Positions 37,171-49,444 of a stretch of DNA of 64,000 nt are shown here, in pieces. The position numbers and the translations under genes were made by a program. The notes under the pieces are model-generated. The model did not search any database and had not been told where the DNA came from. It worked only from the letters and a program-made list of their open reading frames with translations. The stretch lies in NCBI GenBank assembly GCA_964057225.1, contig OZ059896.1, positions 4,650,001-4,714,000 of the forward strand. Direction: 5' to 3'. How positions within the stretch are numbered: position 1 is the first letter of the stretch; every line of letters starts with the position of its first letter. The stretch is from Auanema rhodensis. Taxonomy: Eukaryota; Nematoda; Chromadorea; Rhabditida; Rhabditidae.

Positions 37171-40100
37171 TTCGATCTGTGTTATCAGATTTGCGCTAGC
37201 TTAAAAATGCACCGAGATATCAACTGATATAAGTTCACACTTATATCCTCGATTTTCACCCTGAAGAATTAATTTCTTCGTTGAATAACATTGTCCATCG
37301 TTTTTGCCTCAAAAAAAGGAATCTAAAAACATCTACTTTTTGCTAAATTATTTTGAAATTTTTCGAAAAAATTTTTGTCAAAATGTTTTTGGAAGCAATT
37401 TTGAGTGTACATGGAAACTCAACATACACTAATGCATCATTTTTCAAACGATCATAACTAATTTTTGTATTAAGCTTTTCTTAATGTAGTATAGTGCATT
37501 CGATGCGGACTTTTAAGCTGCGTCGATCTATGTTATCAGATTTGCGCTAGCTTAAAAATGCACCGAGATATCAACTGATATAAGTTCACACTTATATCCT
37601 CGATTTTCACCCTGAAGAATTAATTTTTTCGTTGAATAACATTGTCCATCGTTTTTGCCTTGAAAAAAGGAATCTAAAAACATCTACTTTTTGCGAAATT
37701 ATTTTGAAATTTTTCGAAAAAATTTTGTCAAAATGTATTTGGAAGCAATGTTGAGTGTACATGGAAACTCAACATACACTAATGCATCATTTTTCAAACG
37801 ATCATAACTAATTTTTGTGATGAGCGTTTCTCCATGTAGTATAATGCATTCGATGCGGATTTTTAAGCTGCGTCGATCTGTGTTATCAGATTTGCGCTAG
37901 CTTAAAAATGCACCGAGATATTAACTGATATAAGTTCACACTTATATTCTCGATTTTCACCCTGAAGAATTAATTTTTTCGTTGAATAACATCGTCCATC
38001 GTTTTTGCCTTGAAAGAAGGAATCTAAAAACATCTACTTTTTGCTAAATTATTTTGAAATTTTTCGAAAAAATTTTTGTCAAAATGTTTTTGGAAGCAAT
38101 TTTGAGTGTACATGGAAACTCAACATACACTAATGCATCATTTTTCAAACGATCATAACTAATTTTTGTATTGAGCGTTTTTTAATGTATTATAGTGCAT
38201 TCGATGCGGATTTTTAAGCTGCTTCGATCTGTGTTATCAGATTTGCGCTAGCTTAAAAATGCACCGAGATATCAACTGATATAAGTTCACACTTATATCC
38301 TCGATTTTCACCCTGAAGAATTAATTTCTTCGTTGAATAACATTGTCCATCGTTTTTGCCTCAAAAAAAGGAATCTAAAAACATCTACTTTTTGCTAAAT
38401 TATTTTGAAATTTTTCGAAAAAATTTTTGTCAAAATGTTTTTGGAAGCAATTTTGAGTGTACATGGAAACTCAACATACACTAATGCATCATTTTTCAAA
38501 CGATCATAACTAATTTTTGTATTAAGCTTTTCTTAATGTAGTATAGTGCATTCGATGCGGACTTTTAAGCTGCGTCGATCTATGTTATCAGATTTGCGCT
38601 AGCTTAAAAATGCACCGAGATATCAACTGATATAAGTTCACACTTATATCCTCGATTTTCACCCTGAAGAATTAATTTTTTCGTTGAATAACATTGTCCA
38701 TCGTTTTTGCCTTGAAAAAAGGAATCTAAAAACATCTACTTTTTGCGAAATTATTTTGAAATTTTTCGAAAAAATTTTGTCAAAATGTATTTGGAAGCAA
38801 TGTTGAGTGTACATGGAAACTCAACATACACTAATGCATCATTTTTCAAACGATCATAACTAATTTTTGTGATGAGCGTTTCTCCATGTAGTATAATGCA
38901 TTCGATGCGGATTTTTAAGCTGCGTCGATCTGTGTTATCAGATTTGCGCTAGCTTAAAAATGCACCGAGATATTAACTGATATAAGTTCACACTTATATC
39001 CTCGATTTTCACCCTGAAGAATTAATTTTTTCGTTGAATAACATTGTCCATCGTTTTTGCCTCAAAAAAAGGAATCTAAAAACATCTACTTTTTGCGAAA
39101 TTATTTTGAAATTTTTCGAAAAAATTTTGTCAAAATGTTTTTGGAAGCAATGTTGAGTGTACATGGAAACTCAACATACACTAATGCATCATTTTTCAAA
39201 CGATCATAACTAATTTTTGTGATGAGCGTTTCTCCATGTAGTATAATGCATTCGATGCGGATTTTTAAGCTGCTTCGATCTGTGTTATCAGATTTGCGCT
39301 AGCTTAAAAATGCACCGAGATATCAACTGATATAAGTTCACACTTATATCCTCGATTTTCACCCTGAAGAATTAATTTCTTCGTTGAATAACATTGTCCA
39401 TCGTTTTTGCCTCAAAAAAAGGAATCTAAAAACATCTACTTTTTGCTAAATTATTTTGAAATTTTTCGAAAAAATTTTTGTCAAAATGTTTTTGGAAGCA
39501 ATTTTGAGTGTACATGGAAACTCAACATACACTAATGCATCATTTTTCAAACGATCATAACTAATTTTTGTATTAAGCTTTTCTTAATGTAGTATAGTGC
39601 ATTCGATGCGGACTTTTAAGCTGCGTCGATCTATGTTATCAGATTTGCGCTAGCTTAAAAATGCACCGAGATATCAACTGATATAAGTTCACACTTATAT
39701 CCTCGATTTTCACCCTGAAGAATTAATTTTTTCGTTGAATAACATTGTCCATCGTTTTTGCCTTGAAAAAAGGAATCTAAAAACATCTACTTTTTGCGAA
39801 ATTATTTTGAAATTTTTCGAAAAAATTTTGTCAAAATGTATTTGGAAGCAATGTTGAGTGTACATGGAAACTCAACATACACTAATGCATCATTTTTCAA
39901 ACGATCATAACTAATTTTTGTGATGAGCGTTTCTCCATGTAGTATAATGCATTCGATGCGGATTTTTAAGCTGCGTCGATCTGTGTTATCAGATTTGCGC
40001 TAGCTTAAAAATGCACCGAGATATTAACTGATATAAGTTCACACTTATATTCTCGATTTTCACCCTGAAGAATTAATTTTTTCGTTGAATAACATCGTCC

Positions 40101-41378
40101 ATCGTTTTTGCCTTGAAAGAAGGAATCTAAAAACATCTACTTTTTGCTAAATTATTTTGAAATTTTTCGAAAAAATTTTTGTCAAAATGTTTTTGGAAGC
40201 AATTTTGAGTGTACATGGAAACTCAACATACACTAATGCATCATTTTTCAAACGATCATAACTAATTTTTGTATTGAGCGTTTTTTAATGTATTATAGTG
40301 CATTCGATGCGGATTTTTAAGCTGCTTCGATCTGTGTTATCAGATTTGCGCTAGCTTAAAAATGCACCGAGATATCAACTGATATAAGTTCACACTTATA
40401 TCCTCGATTTTCACCCTGAAGAATTAATTTTTTTGTTGAATAACATTGTCCATCGTTTTTGCCTCGAAAAAAGGAATCTAAAAACATCTACTTTTTGCTA
40501 AATTATTTTGAAATTTTTCGAAAAAATTTTTGTCAAAATGTTTTTGGAAGCAATTTTGAGTGTACATGGAAACTCAACATACACTAATGCATCATTTTTC
40601 AAACGATCATAACTAATTTTTGTATTAAGCTTTTCTTAATGTAGTATAGTGCATTCGATGCGGACTTTTAAGCTGCGTCGATCTATGTTATCAGATTTGC
40701 GCTAGCTTAAAAATGCACCGAGATATCAACTGATATAAGTTCACACTTATATCCTCGATTTTCACCCTGAAGAATTAATTTTTTCGTTGAATAACATTGT
40801 CCATCGTTTTTGCCTTGAAAAATGGAATCTAAAAACATCTACTTTTTGCTAAATTATTTTGAAATTTTTCGAAAAAATTTTTGTCAAAATGTTTTTGGAA
40901 GCAATGTTGAGTGTACATGGAAACTCAACATACACTAATGCATCATTTTTCAAACGATCATAACTAATTTTTGTGATAAGCGTTTCTCCATGTAGTATAA
41001 TGCATTCGATGCGGATTTTTAAGCTGCGTCGATCTGTGTTATCAGATTTGCGCTAGCTTAAAAATGCACCGAGATATTAACTGATATAAGTTCACACTTA
41101 TATTCTCGATTTTCACCCTGAAGAATTAGTTTTTTCGTTGAATAACATCGTCCATCGTTTTTGCCTTGAAAGAAGGAATCTAAAAACATCTACTTTTTGC
41201 TAAATTATTTTGAAATTTTTCGAAAAAATTTTTGTCAAAATGTTTTTGGAAGCAATTTTGAGTGTACATGGAAACTCAACATACACTAATGCATCATTTT
41301 TCAAACGATCATAACTAATTTTTGTATTGAGCGTTTTTTAATGTATTATAGTGCATTCGATGCGGATTTTTAAGCTGC
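37171..41378 (+). repeat. Trimeric higher-order repeat A-B-D, four consecutive units of ~1052 bp
   Basis: Units are 37171-38222, 38223-39273, 39274-40325 and 40326-41378. The first monomer is tail A; in the first three units it has 'tttcttcg' and CA140-141 with T174. The second is B-tailed; in the first three units it shares 'tgtatttgg' for 'tgtttttgg'. The third is a D2 copy (T77 'tattctcg', 'catcgtcc', 'gttttttaatg') in units 1, 3 and 4, but a B copy followed by 'gcttcg' in unit 2. Unit 4 is more divergent: its A has 'tttttttg' and 'ctcgaaaa', and its second monomer has 'gataagc' and 'aaaaatgg'. So three units are close relatives and the fourth has been partly overwritten. Confidence 0.93.
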
Positions 41379-43132
41379 TTCGATCTGTGTTATCAGATTT
41401 GCGCTAGCTTGAAAATGCACCGAGATATCAACTGATATAAGTTCACACTTATATCCTCGATTTTCACCCTGAAGAATTAATTTTTTTGTTGAATAACATT
41501 GTCCATCGTTTTTGCCTCGAAAAAAGGAATCTAAAAACATCTACTTTTTGCTAAATTATTTTGAAATTTTTCGAAAAAATTTTTGTCAAAATGTTTTTGG
41601 AAGCAATTTTGAGTGTACATGGAAACTCAACATACACTAATGCATCATTTTTCAAACAATCATAACTAATTTTTGTATTAAGCTTTCCTCAATGTAATAT
41701 AGTGCATTCGATGCGGATTTTTAAGCTGCGTCGATCTATGTTATCAGATTTGCGCTAGCTTAAAAATGCACCGAGATATCAACTGATATAAGTTCACACT
41801 TATATCCTCGATTTTCACCCTGAAGAATTAATTTTTTCGTTGAATAACATTGTCCATCGTTTTTGCCTTGAAAAAAGGAATCTAAAAACATCTACTTTTT
41901 GCTAAATTATTTTGAAATTTTTCGAAAAAATTTTTGTCAAAATGTTTTTGGAAGCAATGTTGAGTGTACATGGAAACTCAACATACAGTAATGCATCATT
42001 TTTCAAACGATCATAACTAATTTTTGTATTAAGCGTTTCTCTATGTAATATAGTGCATTCGATGCGGATTTTTAAGCTGCGTCGATCTGTGTTATCAGAT
42101 TTGCGCTAGCTTAAAAATGCACCGAGATATCAACTGATATAAGTTCACACTTATATCCTCGATTTTCACCCTGAAGAATTAATTTTTTCGTTGAATAACA
42201 TTGTCCATCGTTTTTGCCTCAAAAAAAGGAATCTAAAAACATCTACTTTTTGCGAAATTATTTTGAAATTTTTCGAAAAAATTTTGTCAAAATGTTTTTG
42301 GAAGCAATGTTGAGTGTACATGGAAACTCAACATACACTAATGCATCATTTTTCAAACGATCATAACTAATTTTTGTGATGAGCGTTTCTCCATGTAGTA
42401 TAATGCATTCGATGCGGATTTTTAAGCTGCGTCGATCTGTGTTATCAGATTTGCGCTAGCTTAAAAATGCACCGAGATATTAACTGATATAAGTTCACAC
42501 TTATATTCTCGATTTTCACCCTGAAGAATTAATTTTTTCGTTGAATAACATCGTCCATCGTTTTTGCCTTGAAAGAAGGAATCTAAAAACATCTACTTTT
42601 TGCTAAATTATTTTGAAATTTTTCGAAAAAATTTTTGTCAAAATGTTTTTGGAAGCAATTTTGAGTGTACATGGAAACTCAACATACACTAATGCATCAT
42701 TTTTCAAACGATCATAACTAATTTTTGTATTGAGCGTTTTTTAATGTACTATAGTGCATTCGATGCGGATTTTTAAGCTGCTTCGATCTGTGTTATCAGA
42801 TTTGCGCTAGCTTAAAAATGCACCGAGATATCAACTGATATAAGTTCACACTTATATCCTCGATTTTCACCCTGAAGAATTAATTTTTTCGTTGAATAAC
42901 ATTGTCCATCGTTTTTGCCTTGAAAAAAGGAATCTAAAAACATCTACTTTTTGCTAAATTATTTTGAAATTTTTCGAAAAAATTTTTGTCAAAATGTTTT
43001 TGGAAGCAATGTTGAGTGTACATGGAAACTCAACATACACTAATGCATCATTTTTCAAACGATCATAACTAATTTTTGTATTAAGCGTTTCTCTATGTAA
43101 TATAGTGCATTCGATGCGGATTTTTAAGCTGC
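41379..43132 (+). repeat. C-F-B-D2-F segment (M119-M123)
   Basis: Monomers start at 41379 (C tail with A280 on a body with 'tttttttg', 'ctcgaa' and 'cttgaaaa'), 41730 (F, 'acagtaat'), 42081 (B), 42431 (D2, tail 'atgtactatag') and 42782 (F). The copy at 41379 is the only A280 monomer I found between about 32.6 and 59.9 kb, so it looks like an isolated conversion or exchange product. Confidence 0.88.
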
Positions 43133-46100
43133 GTCGATCTATGTTATCAGATTTGCGCTAGCTTAAAAATGCACCGAGATATCAACTGATATAAGTTCAC
43201 ACTTATATCCTCGATTTTCACCCTGAAGAATTAATTTTTTCGTTGAATAACATTGTCCATCGTTTTTGCCTTGAAAGAAGGAATCTAAAAACATCTACTT
43301 TTTGCTAAATTATTTTGAAATTTTTCGAAAAAATTTTTGTCAAAATGTTTTTGGAAGCAATTTTGAGTGTACATGGAAACTCAACATACACTAATGCATC
43401 ATTTTTCAAACGATCATAACTAATTTTTGTATTAAGCTTTTCTTAATGTAGTATAGTGCATTCGATGCGGACTTTTAAGCTGCGTCGATCTATGTTATCA
43501 GATTTGCGCTAGCTTAAAAATGCACCGAGATATCAACTGATATAAGTTCACACTTATATCCTCGATTTTCACCCTGAAGAATTAATTTTTTCGTTGAATA
43601 ACATTGTCCATCGTTTTTGCCTTGAAAGAAGGAATCTAAAAACATCTACTTTTTGCTAAATTATTTTGAAATTTTTCGAAAAAATTTTTGTCAAAATGTT
43701 TTTGGAAGCAATGTTGAGTGTACATGGAAACTCAACATACACTAATGCATCATTTTTCAAACGATCATAACTAATTTTTGTATTAAGCGTTTCTCTATGT
43801 AATATAGTGCATTCGATGCGGATTTTTAAGCTGCGTCGATCTGTGTTATCAGATTTGCGCTAGCTTAAAAATGCACCGAGATATTAACTGATATAAGTTC
43901 ACACTTATATCCTCGATTTTCACCCTGAAGAATTAATTTTTTCGTTGAATAACATTGTCCATCGTTTTTGCCTCAAAAAAAGGAATCTAAAAACATCTAC
44001 TTTTTGCGAAATTATTTTGAAATTTTTCGAAAAAATTTTGTCAAAATGTTTTTGGAAGCAATGTTGAGTGTACATGGAAACTCAACATACACTAATGCAT
44101 CATTTTTCAAACGATCATAACTAATTTTTGTATTAAGCTTTTCTCAATGAAGTTTAGTGCATTCGATGCGGATTTTTAAGCTGCGTCGATCTGTGTTATC
44201 AGATTTGCGCTAGCTTAAAAATGCACCGAGATATTAACTGATATAAGTTCACACTTATATCCTCGATTTTCACCCTGAAGAATTAATTTTTTCGTTGAAT
44301 AACATTGTCCATCGTTTTTGCCTCAAAAAAAGGAATCTAAAAACATCTACTTTTTGCGAAATTATTTTGAAATTTTTCGAAAAAATTTTGTCAAAATGTT
44401 TTTGGAAGCAATGTTGAGTGTACATGGAAACTCAACATACACTAATGCATCATTTTTCAAACGATCATAACTAATTTTTGTATTAAGCTTTTCTCAATGA
44501 AGTTTAGTGCATTCGATGCGGATTTTTAAGCTGCGTCGATCTATGTTATCAGATTTGCGCTAGCTTAAAAATGCACCGAGATATTAACTGATATAAGTTC
44601 ACACTTATATCCTCGATTTTCACCCTGAAGAATTAATTTTTTCGTTGAATAACATTGTCCATCGTTTTTGCCTCAAAAAAAGGAATCTAAAAACATCTAC
44701 TTTTTGCGAAATTATTTTGAAATTTTTCGAAAAAATTTTGTCAAAATGTTTTTGGAAGCAATGTTGAGTGTACATGGAAACTCAACATACACTAATGCAT
44801 CATTTTTCAAACGATCATAACTAATTTTTGTGATGAGCGTTTCTCCATGTAGTATAATGCATTCGATGCGGATTTTTAAGCTGCGTCGATCTGTGTTATC
44901 AGATTTGCGCTAGCTTAAAAATGCACCGAGATATTAACTGATATAAGTTCACACTTATATTCTCGATTTTCACCCTGAAGAATTAATTTTTTCGTTGAAT
45001 AACATCGTCCATCGTTTTTGCCTTGAAAGAAGGAATCTAAAAACATCTACTTTTTGCTAAATTATTTTGAAATTTTTCGAAAAAATTTTTGTCAAAATGT
45101 TTTTGGAAGCAATTTTGAGTGTACATGGAAACTCAACATACACTAATGCATCATTTTTCAAACGATCATAACTAATTTTTGTATTGAGCGTTTTTTAATG
45201 TATTATAGTGCATTCGATGCGGATTTTTAAGCTGCTTCGATCTGTGTTATCAGATTTGCGCTAGCTTAAAAATGCACCGAGATATCAACTGATATAAGTT
45301 CACACTTATATCCTCGATTTTCACCCTGAAGAATTAATTTTTTTGTTGAATAACATTGTCCATCGTTTTTGCCTCGAAAAAAGGAATCTAAAAACATCTA
45401 CTTTTTGCTAAATTATTTTGAAATTTTTCGAAAAAATTTTTGTCAAAATGTTTTTGGAAGCAATTTTGAGTGTACATGGAAACTCAACATACACTAATGC
45501 ATCATTTTTCAAACGATCATAACTAATTTTTGTATTAAGCTTTTCTTAATGTAGTATAGTGCATTCGATGCGGACTTTTAAGCTGCGTCGATCTATGTTA
45601 TCAGATTTGCGCTAGCTTAAAAATGCACCGAGATATCAACTGATATAAGTTCACACTTATATCCTCGATTTTCACCCTGAAGAATTAATTTTTTCGTTGA
45701 ATAACATTGTCCATCGTTTTTGCCTTGAAAAAAGGAATCTAAAAACATCTACTTTTTGCTAAATTATTTTGAAATTTTTCGAAAAAATTTTTGTCAAAAT
45801 GTTTTTGGAAGCAATGTTGAGTGTACATGGAAACTCAACATACACTAATGCATCATTTTTCAAACGATCATAACTAATTTTTGTATTAAGCGTTTCTTTA
45901 TGTAATATAGTGCATTCGATGCGGATTTTTAAGCTGCGTCGATCTATGTTATCAGATTTGCGCTAGCTTAAAAATGCACCGAGATATCAACTGATATAAG
46001 TTCACACTTATATCCTCGATTTTCACCCTGAAGAATTAATTTTTTCGTTGAATAACATTGTCCATCGTTTTTGCCTTGAAAGAAGGAATCTAAAAACATC

Positions 46101-46639
46101 TACTTTTTGCTAAATTATTTTGAAATTTTTCGAAAAAATTTTTGTCAAAATGTTTTTGGAAGCAATTTTGAGTGTACATGGAAACTCAACATACACTAAT
46201 GCATCATTTTTCAAACGATCATAACTAATTTTTGTATTAAGCTTTTCTTAATGTAGTATAGTGCATTCGATGCGGACTTTTAAGCTGCGTCGATCTATGT
46301 TATCAGATTTGCGCTAGCTTAAAAATGCACCGAGATATCAACTGATATAAGTTCACACTTATATCCTCGATTTTCACCCTGAAGAATTAATTTTTTCGTT
46401 GAATAACATTGTCCATCGTTTTTGCCTTGAAAAAAGGAATCTAAAAACATCTACTTTTTGCTAAATTATTTTGAAATTTTTCGAAAAAATTTTTGTCAAA
46501 ATGTTTTTGGAAGCAATGTTGAGTGTACATGGAAACTCAACATACACTAATGCATCATTTTTCAAACGATCATAACTAATTTTTGTATTAAGCGTTTCTC
46601 TATGTAATATAGTGCATTCGATGCGGATTTTTAAGCTGC
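43133..46639 (+). repeat. Ten-monomer segment A-F-G-G-B-D2-A-F-A-F, 3507 bp
   Basis: Monomers start at 43133 (A), 43484 (F), 43835 (G), 44185 (G), 44535 (B), 44885 (D2), 45236 (A, 'tttttttg', 'ctcgaa'), 45587 (F, 'tttctttatg'), 45938 (A) and 46289 (F). The series A-F-G-G-B-D2 recurs 3507 bp further right with one extra G monomer. The A-F pairs form a local 702-bp dimer. G copies combine a four-T, G174, G230 body with the tail 'tttctcaatgaagttt'. Confidence 0.9.
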
Positions 46640-49093
46640 GTCGATCTATGTTATCAGATTTGCGCTAGCTTAAAAATGCACCGAGATATCAACTGATATA
46701 AGTTCACACTTATATCCTCGATTTTCACCCTGAAGAATTAATTTTTTCGTTGAATAACATTGTCCATCGTTTTTGCCTTGAAAGAAGGAATCTAAAAACA
46801 TCTACTTTTTGCTAAATTATTTTGAAATTTTTCGAAAAAATTTTTGTCAAAATGTTTTTGGAAGCAATTTTGAGTGTACATGGAAACTCAACATACACTA
46901 ATGCATCATTTTTCAAACGATCATAACTAATTTTTGTATTAAGCTTTTCTTAATGTAGTATAGTGCATTCGATGCGGACTTTTAAGCTGCGTCGATCTAT
47001 GTTATCAGATTTGCGCTAGCTTAAAAATGCACCGAGATATCAACTGATATAAGTTCACACTTATATCCTCGATTTTCACCCTGAAGAATTAATTTTTTCG
47101 TTGAATAACATTGTCCATCGTTTTTGCCTTGAAAGAAGGAATCTAAAAACATCTACTTTTTGCTAAATTATTTTGAAATTTTTCGAAAAAATTTTTGTCA
47201 ATATGTTTTTGGAAGCAATGTTGAGTGTACATGGAAACTCAACATACACTAATGCATCATTTTTCAAACGATCATAACTAATTTTTGTATTAAGCGTTTC
47301 TCTATGTAATATAGTGCATTCGATGCGGATTTTTAAGCTGCGTCGATCTGTGTTATCAGATTTGCGCTAGCTTAAAAATGCACCGAGATATTAACTGATA
47401 TAAGTTCACACTTATATCCTCGATTTTCACCCTGAAGAATTAATTTTTTCGTTGAATAACATTGTCCATCGTTTTTGCCTCAAAAAAAGGAATCTAAAAA
47501 CATCTACTTTTTGCGAAATTATTTTGAAATTTTTCGAAAAAATTTTGTCAAAATGTTTTTGGAAGCAATGTTGAGTGTACATGGAAACTCAACATACACT
47601 AATGCATCATTTTTCAAACGATCATAACTAATTTTTGTATTAAGCTTTTCTCAATGAAGTTTAGTGCATTCGATGCGGATTTTTAAGCTGCGTCGATCTA
47701 TGTTATCAGATTTGCGCTAGCTTAAAAATGCACCGAGATATTAACTGATATAAGTTCACACTTATATCCTCGATTTTCACCCTGAAGAATTAATTTTTTC
47801 GTTGAATAACATTGTCCATCGTTTTTGCCTCAAAAAAAGGAATCTAAAAACATCTACTTTTTGCGAAATTATTTTGAAATTTTTCGAAAAAATTTTGTCA
47901 AAATGTTTTTGGAAGCAATGTTGAGTGTACATGGAAACTCAACATACACTAATGCATCATTTTTCAAACGATCATAACTAATTTTTGTATTAAGCTTTTC
48001 TCAATGAAGTTTAGTGCATTCGATGCGGATTTTTAAGCTGCGTCGATCTATGTTATCAGATTTGCGCTAGCTTAAAAATGCACCGAGATATTTAACTGAT
48101 ATAAGTTCACACTTATATCCTCGATTTTCACCCTGAAGAATTAATTTTTTCGTTGAATAACATTGTCCATCGTTTTTGCCTCAAAAAAAGGAATCTAAAA
48201 ACATCTACTTTTTGCGAAATTATTTTGAAATTTTTCGAAAAAATTTTGTCAAAATGTTTTTGGAAGCAATGTTGAGTGTACATGGAAACTCAACATACAC
48301 TAATGCATCATTTTTCAAACGATCATAACTAATTTTTGTATTAAGCTTTTCTCAATGAAGTTTAGTGCATTCGATGCGGATTTTTAAGCTGCGTCGATCT
48401 ATGTTATCAGATTTGCGCTAGCTTAAAAATGCACCGAGATATTAACTGATATAAGTTCACACTTATATCCTCGATTTTCACCCTGAAGAATTAATTTTTT
48501 CGTTGAATAACATTGTCCATCGTTTTTGCCTCAAAAAAAGGAATCTAAAAACATCTACTTTTTGCGAAATTATTTTGAAATTTTTCGAAAAAATTTTGTC
48601 AAAATGTTTTTGGAAGCAATGTTGAGTGTACATGGAAACTCAACATACACTAATGCATCATTTTTCAAACGATCATAACTAATTTTTGTGATGAGCGTTT
48701 CTCCATGTAGTATAATGCATTCGATGCGGATTTTTAAGCTGCGTCGATCTGTGTTATCAGATTTGCGCTAGCTTAAAAATGCACCGAGATATTAACTGAT
48801 ATAAGTTCACACTTATATTCTCGATTTTCACCCTGAAGAATTAATTTTTTCGTTGAATAACATCGTCCATCGTTTTTGCCTTGAAAGAAGGAATCTAAAA
48901 ACATCTACTTTTTGCTAAATTATTTTGAAATTTTTCGAAAAAATTTTTGTCAAAATGTTTTTGGAAGCAATTTTGAGTGTACATGGAAACTCAACATACA
49001 CTAATGCATCATTTTTCAAACGATCATAACTAATTTTTGTATTGAGCGTTTTTTAATGTATTATAGTGCATTCGATGCGGATTTTTAAGCTGC
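46640..49093 (+). repeat. Second A-F-G-G-G-B-D2 segment (M134-M140)
   Basis: Monomers start at 46640 (A), 46991 (F, 'tcaatatg'), 47342 (G), 47692 (G), 48042 (G), 48393 (B) and 48743 (D2). It matches 43133-45235 monomer by monomer at offset 3507, then at 3858 after the third G copy. The G copy at 48042 has a 1-bp insertion, 'atatttaactg' near 48091, and is therefore 351 bp despite its four-T run. G subtype monomers have grown from two to three copies, a snapshot of local amplification. Confidence 0.9.
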
Positions 49094-49444
49094 TTCGATC
49101 TGTGTTATCAGATTTGCGCTAGCTTGAAAATGCACCGAGATATCAACTGATATAAGTTCACACTTATATCCTCGATTTTCACCCTGAAGAATTAATTTTT
49201 TTGTTGAATAACATTGTCCATCGTTTTTGCCTCGAAAAAAGGAATCTAAAAACATCTACTTTTTGCTAAATTATTTTGAAATTTTTCGAAAAAATTTTTG
49301 TCAAAATGTTTTTGGAAGCAATGTTGAGTGTACATGGAAACTCAACATACACTAATGCATCATTTTTCAAACGATCATAACTAATTTTTGTGATGAGCGT
49401 TTCTCAATGAAGTTTAGTGCATTCGATGCGGATTTTTAAGCTGC
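49094..49444 (+). repeat. Chimeric monomer: ctcgaa body, B-type tail front, G-type tail end
   Basis: The body has 'cttgaaaa', 'tttttttg', 'ctcgaa', T174 and five Ts, typical of A monomers that follow D2 copies, but with G230. The tail begins as B (gatgagcgtttct) and continues as G (caatgaagttt). Two switches between parental types within 351 bp make it a good gene-conversion example. It precedes a D2 copy, where the parallel series has an A copy. Confidence 0.9.
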
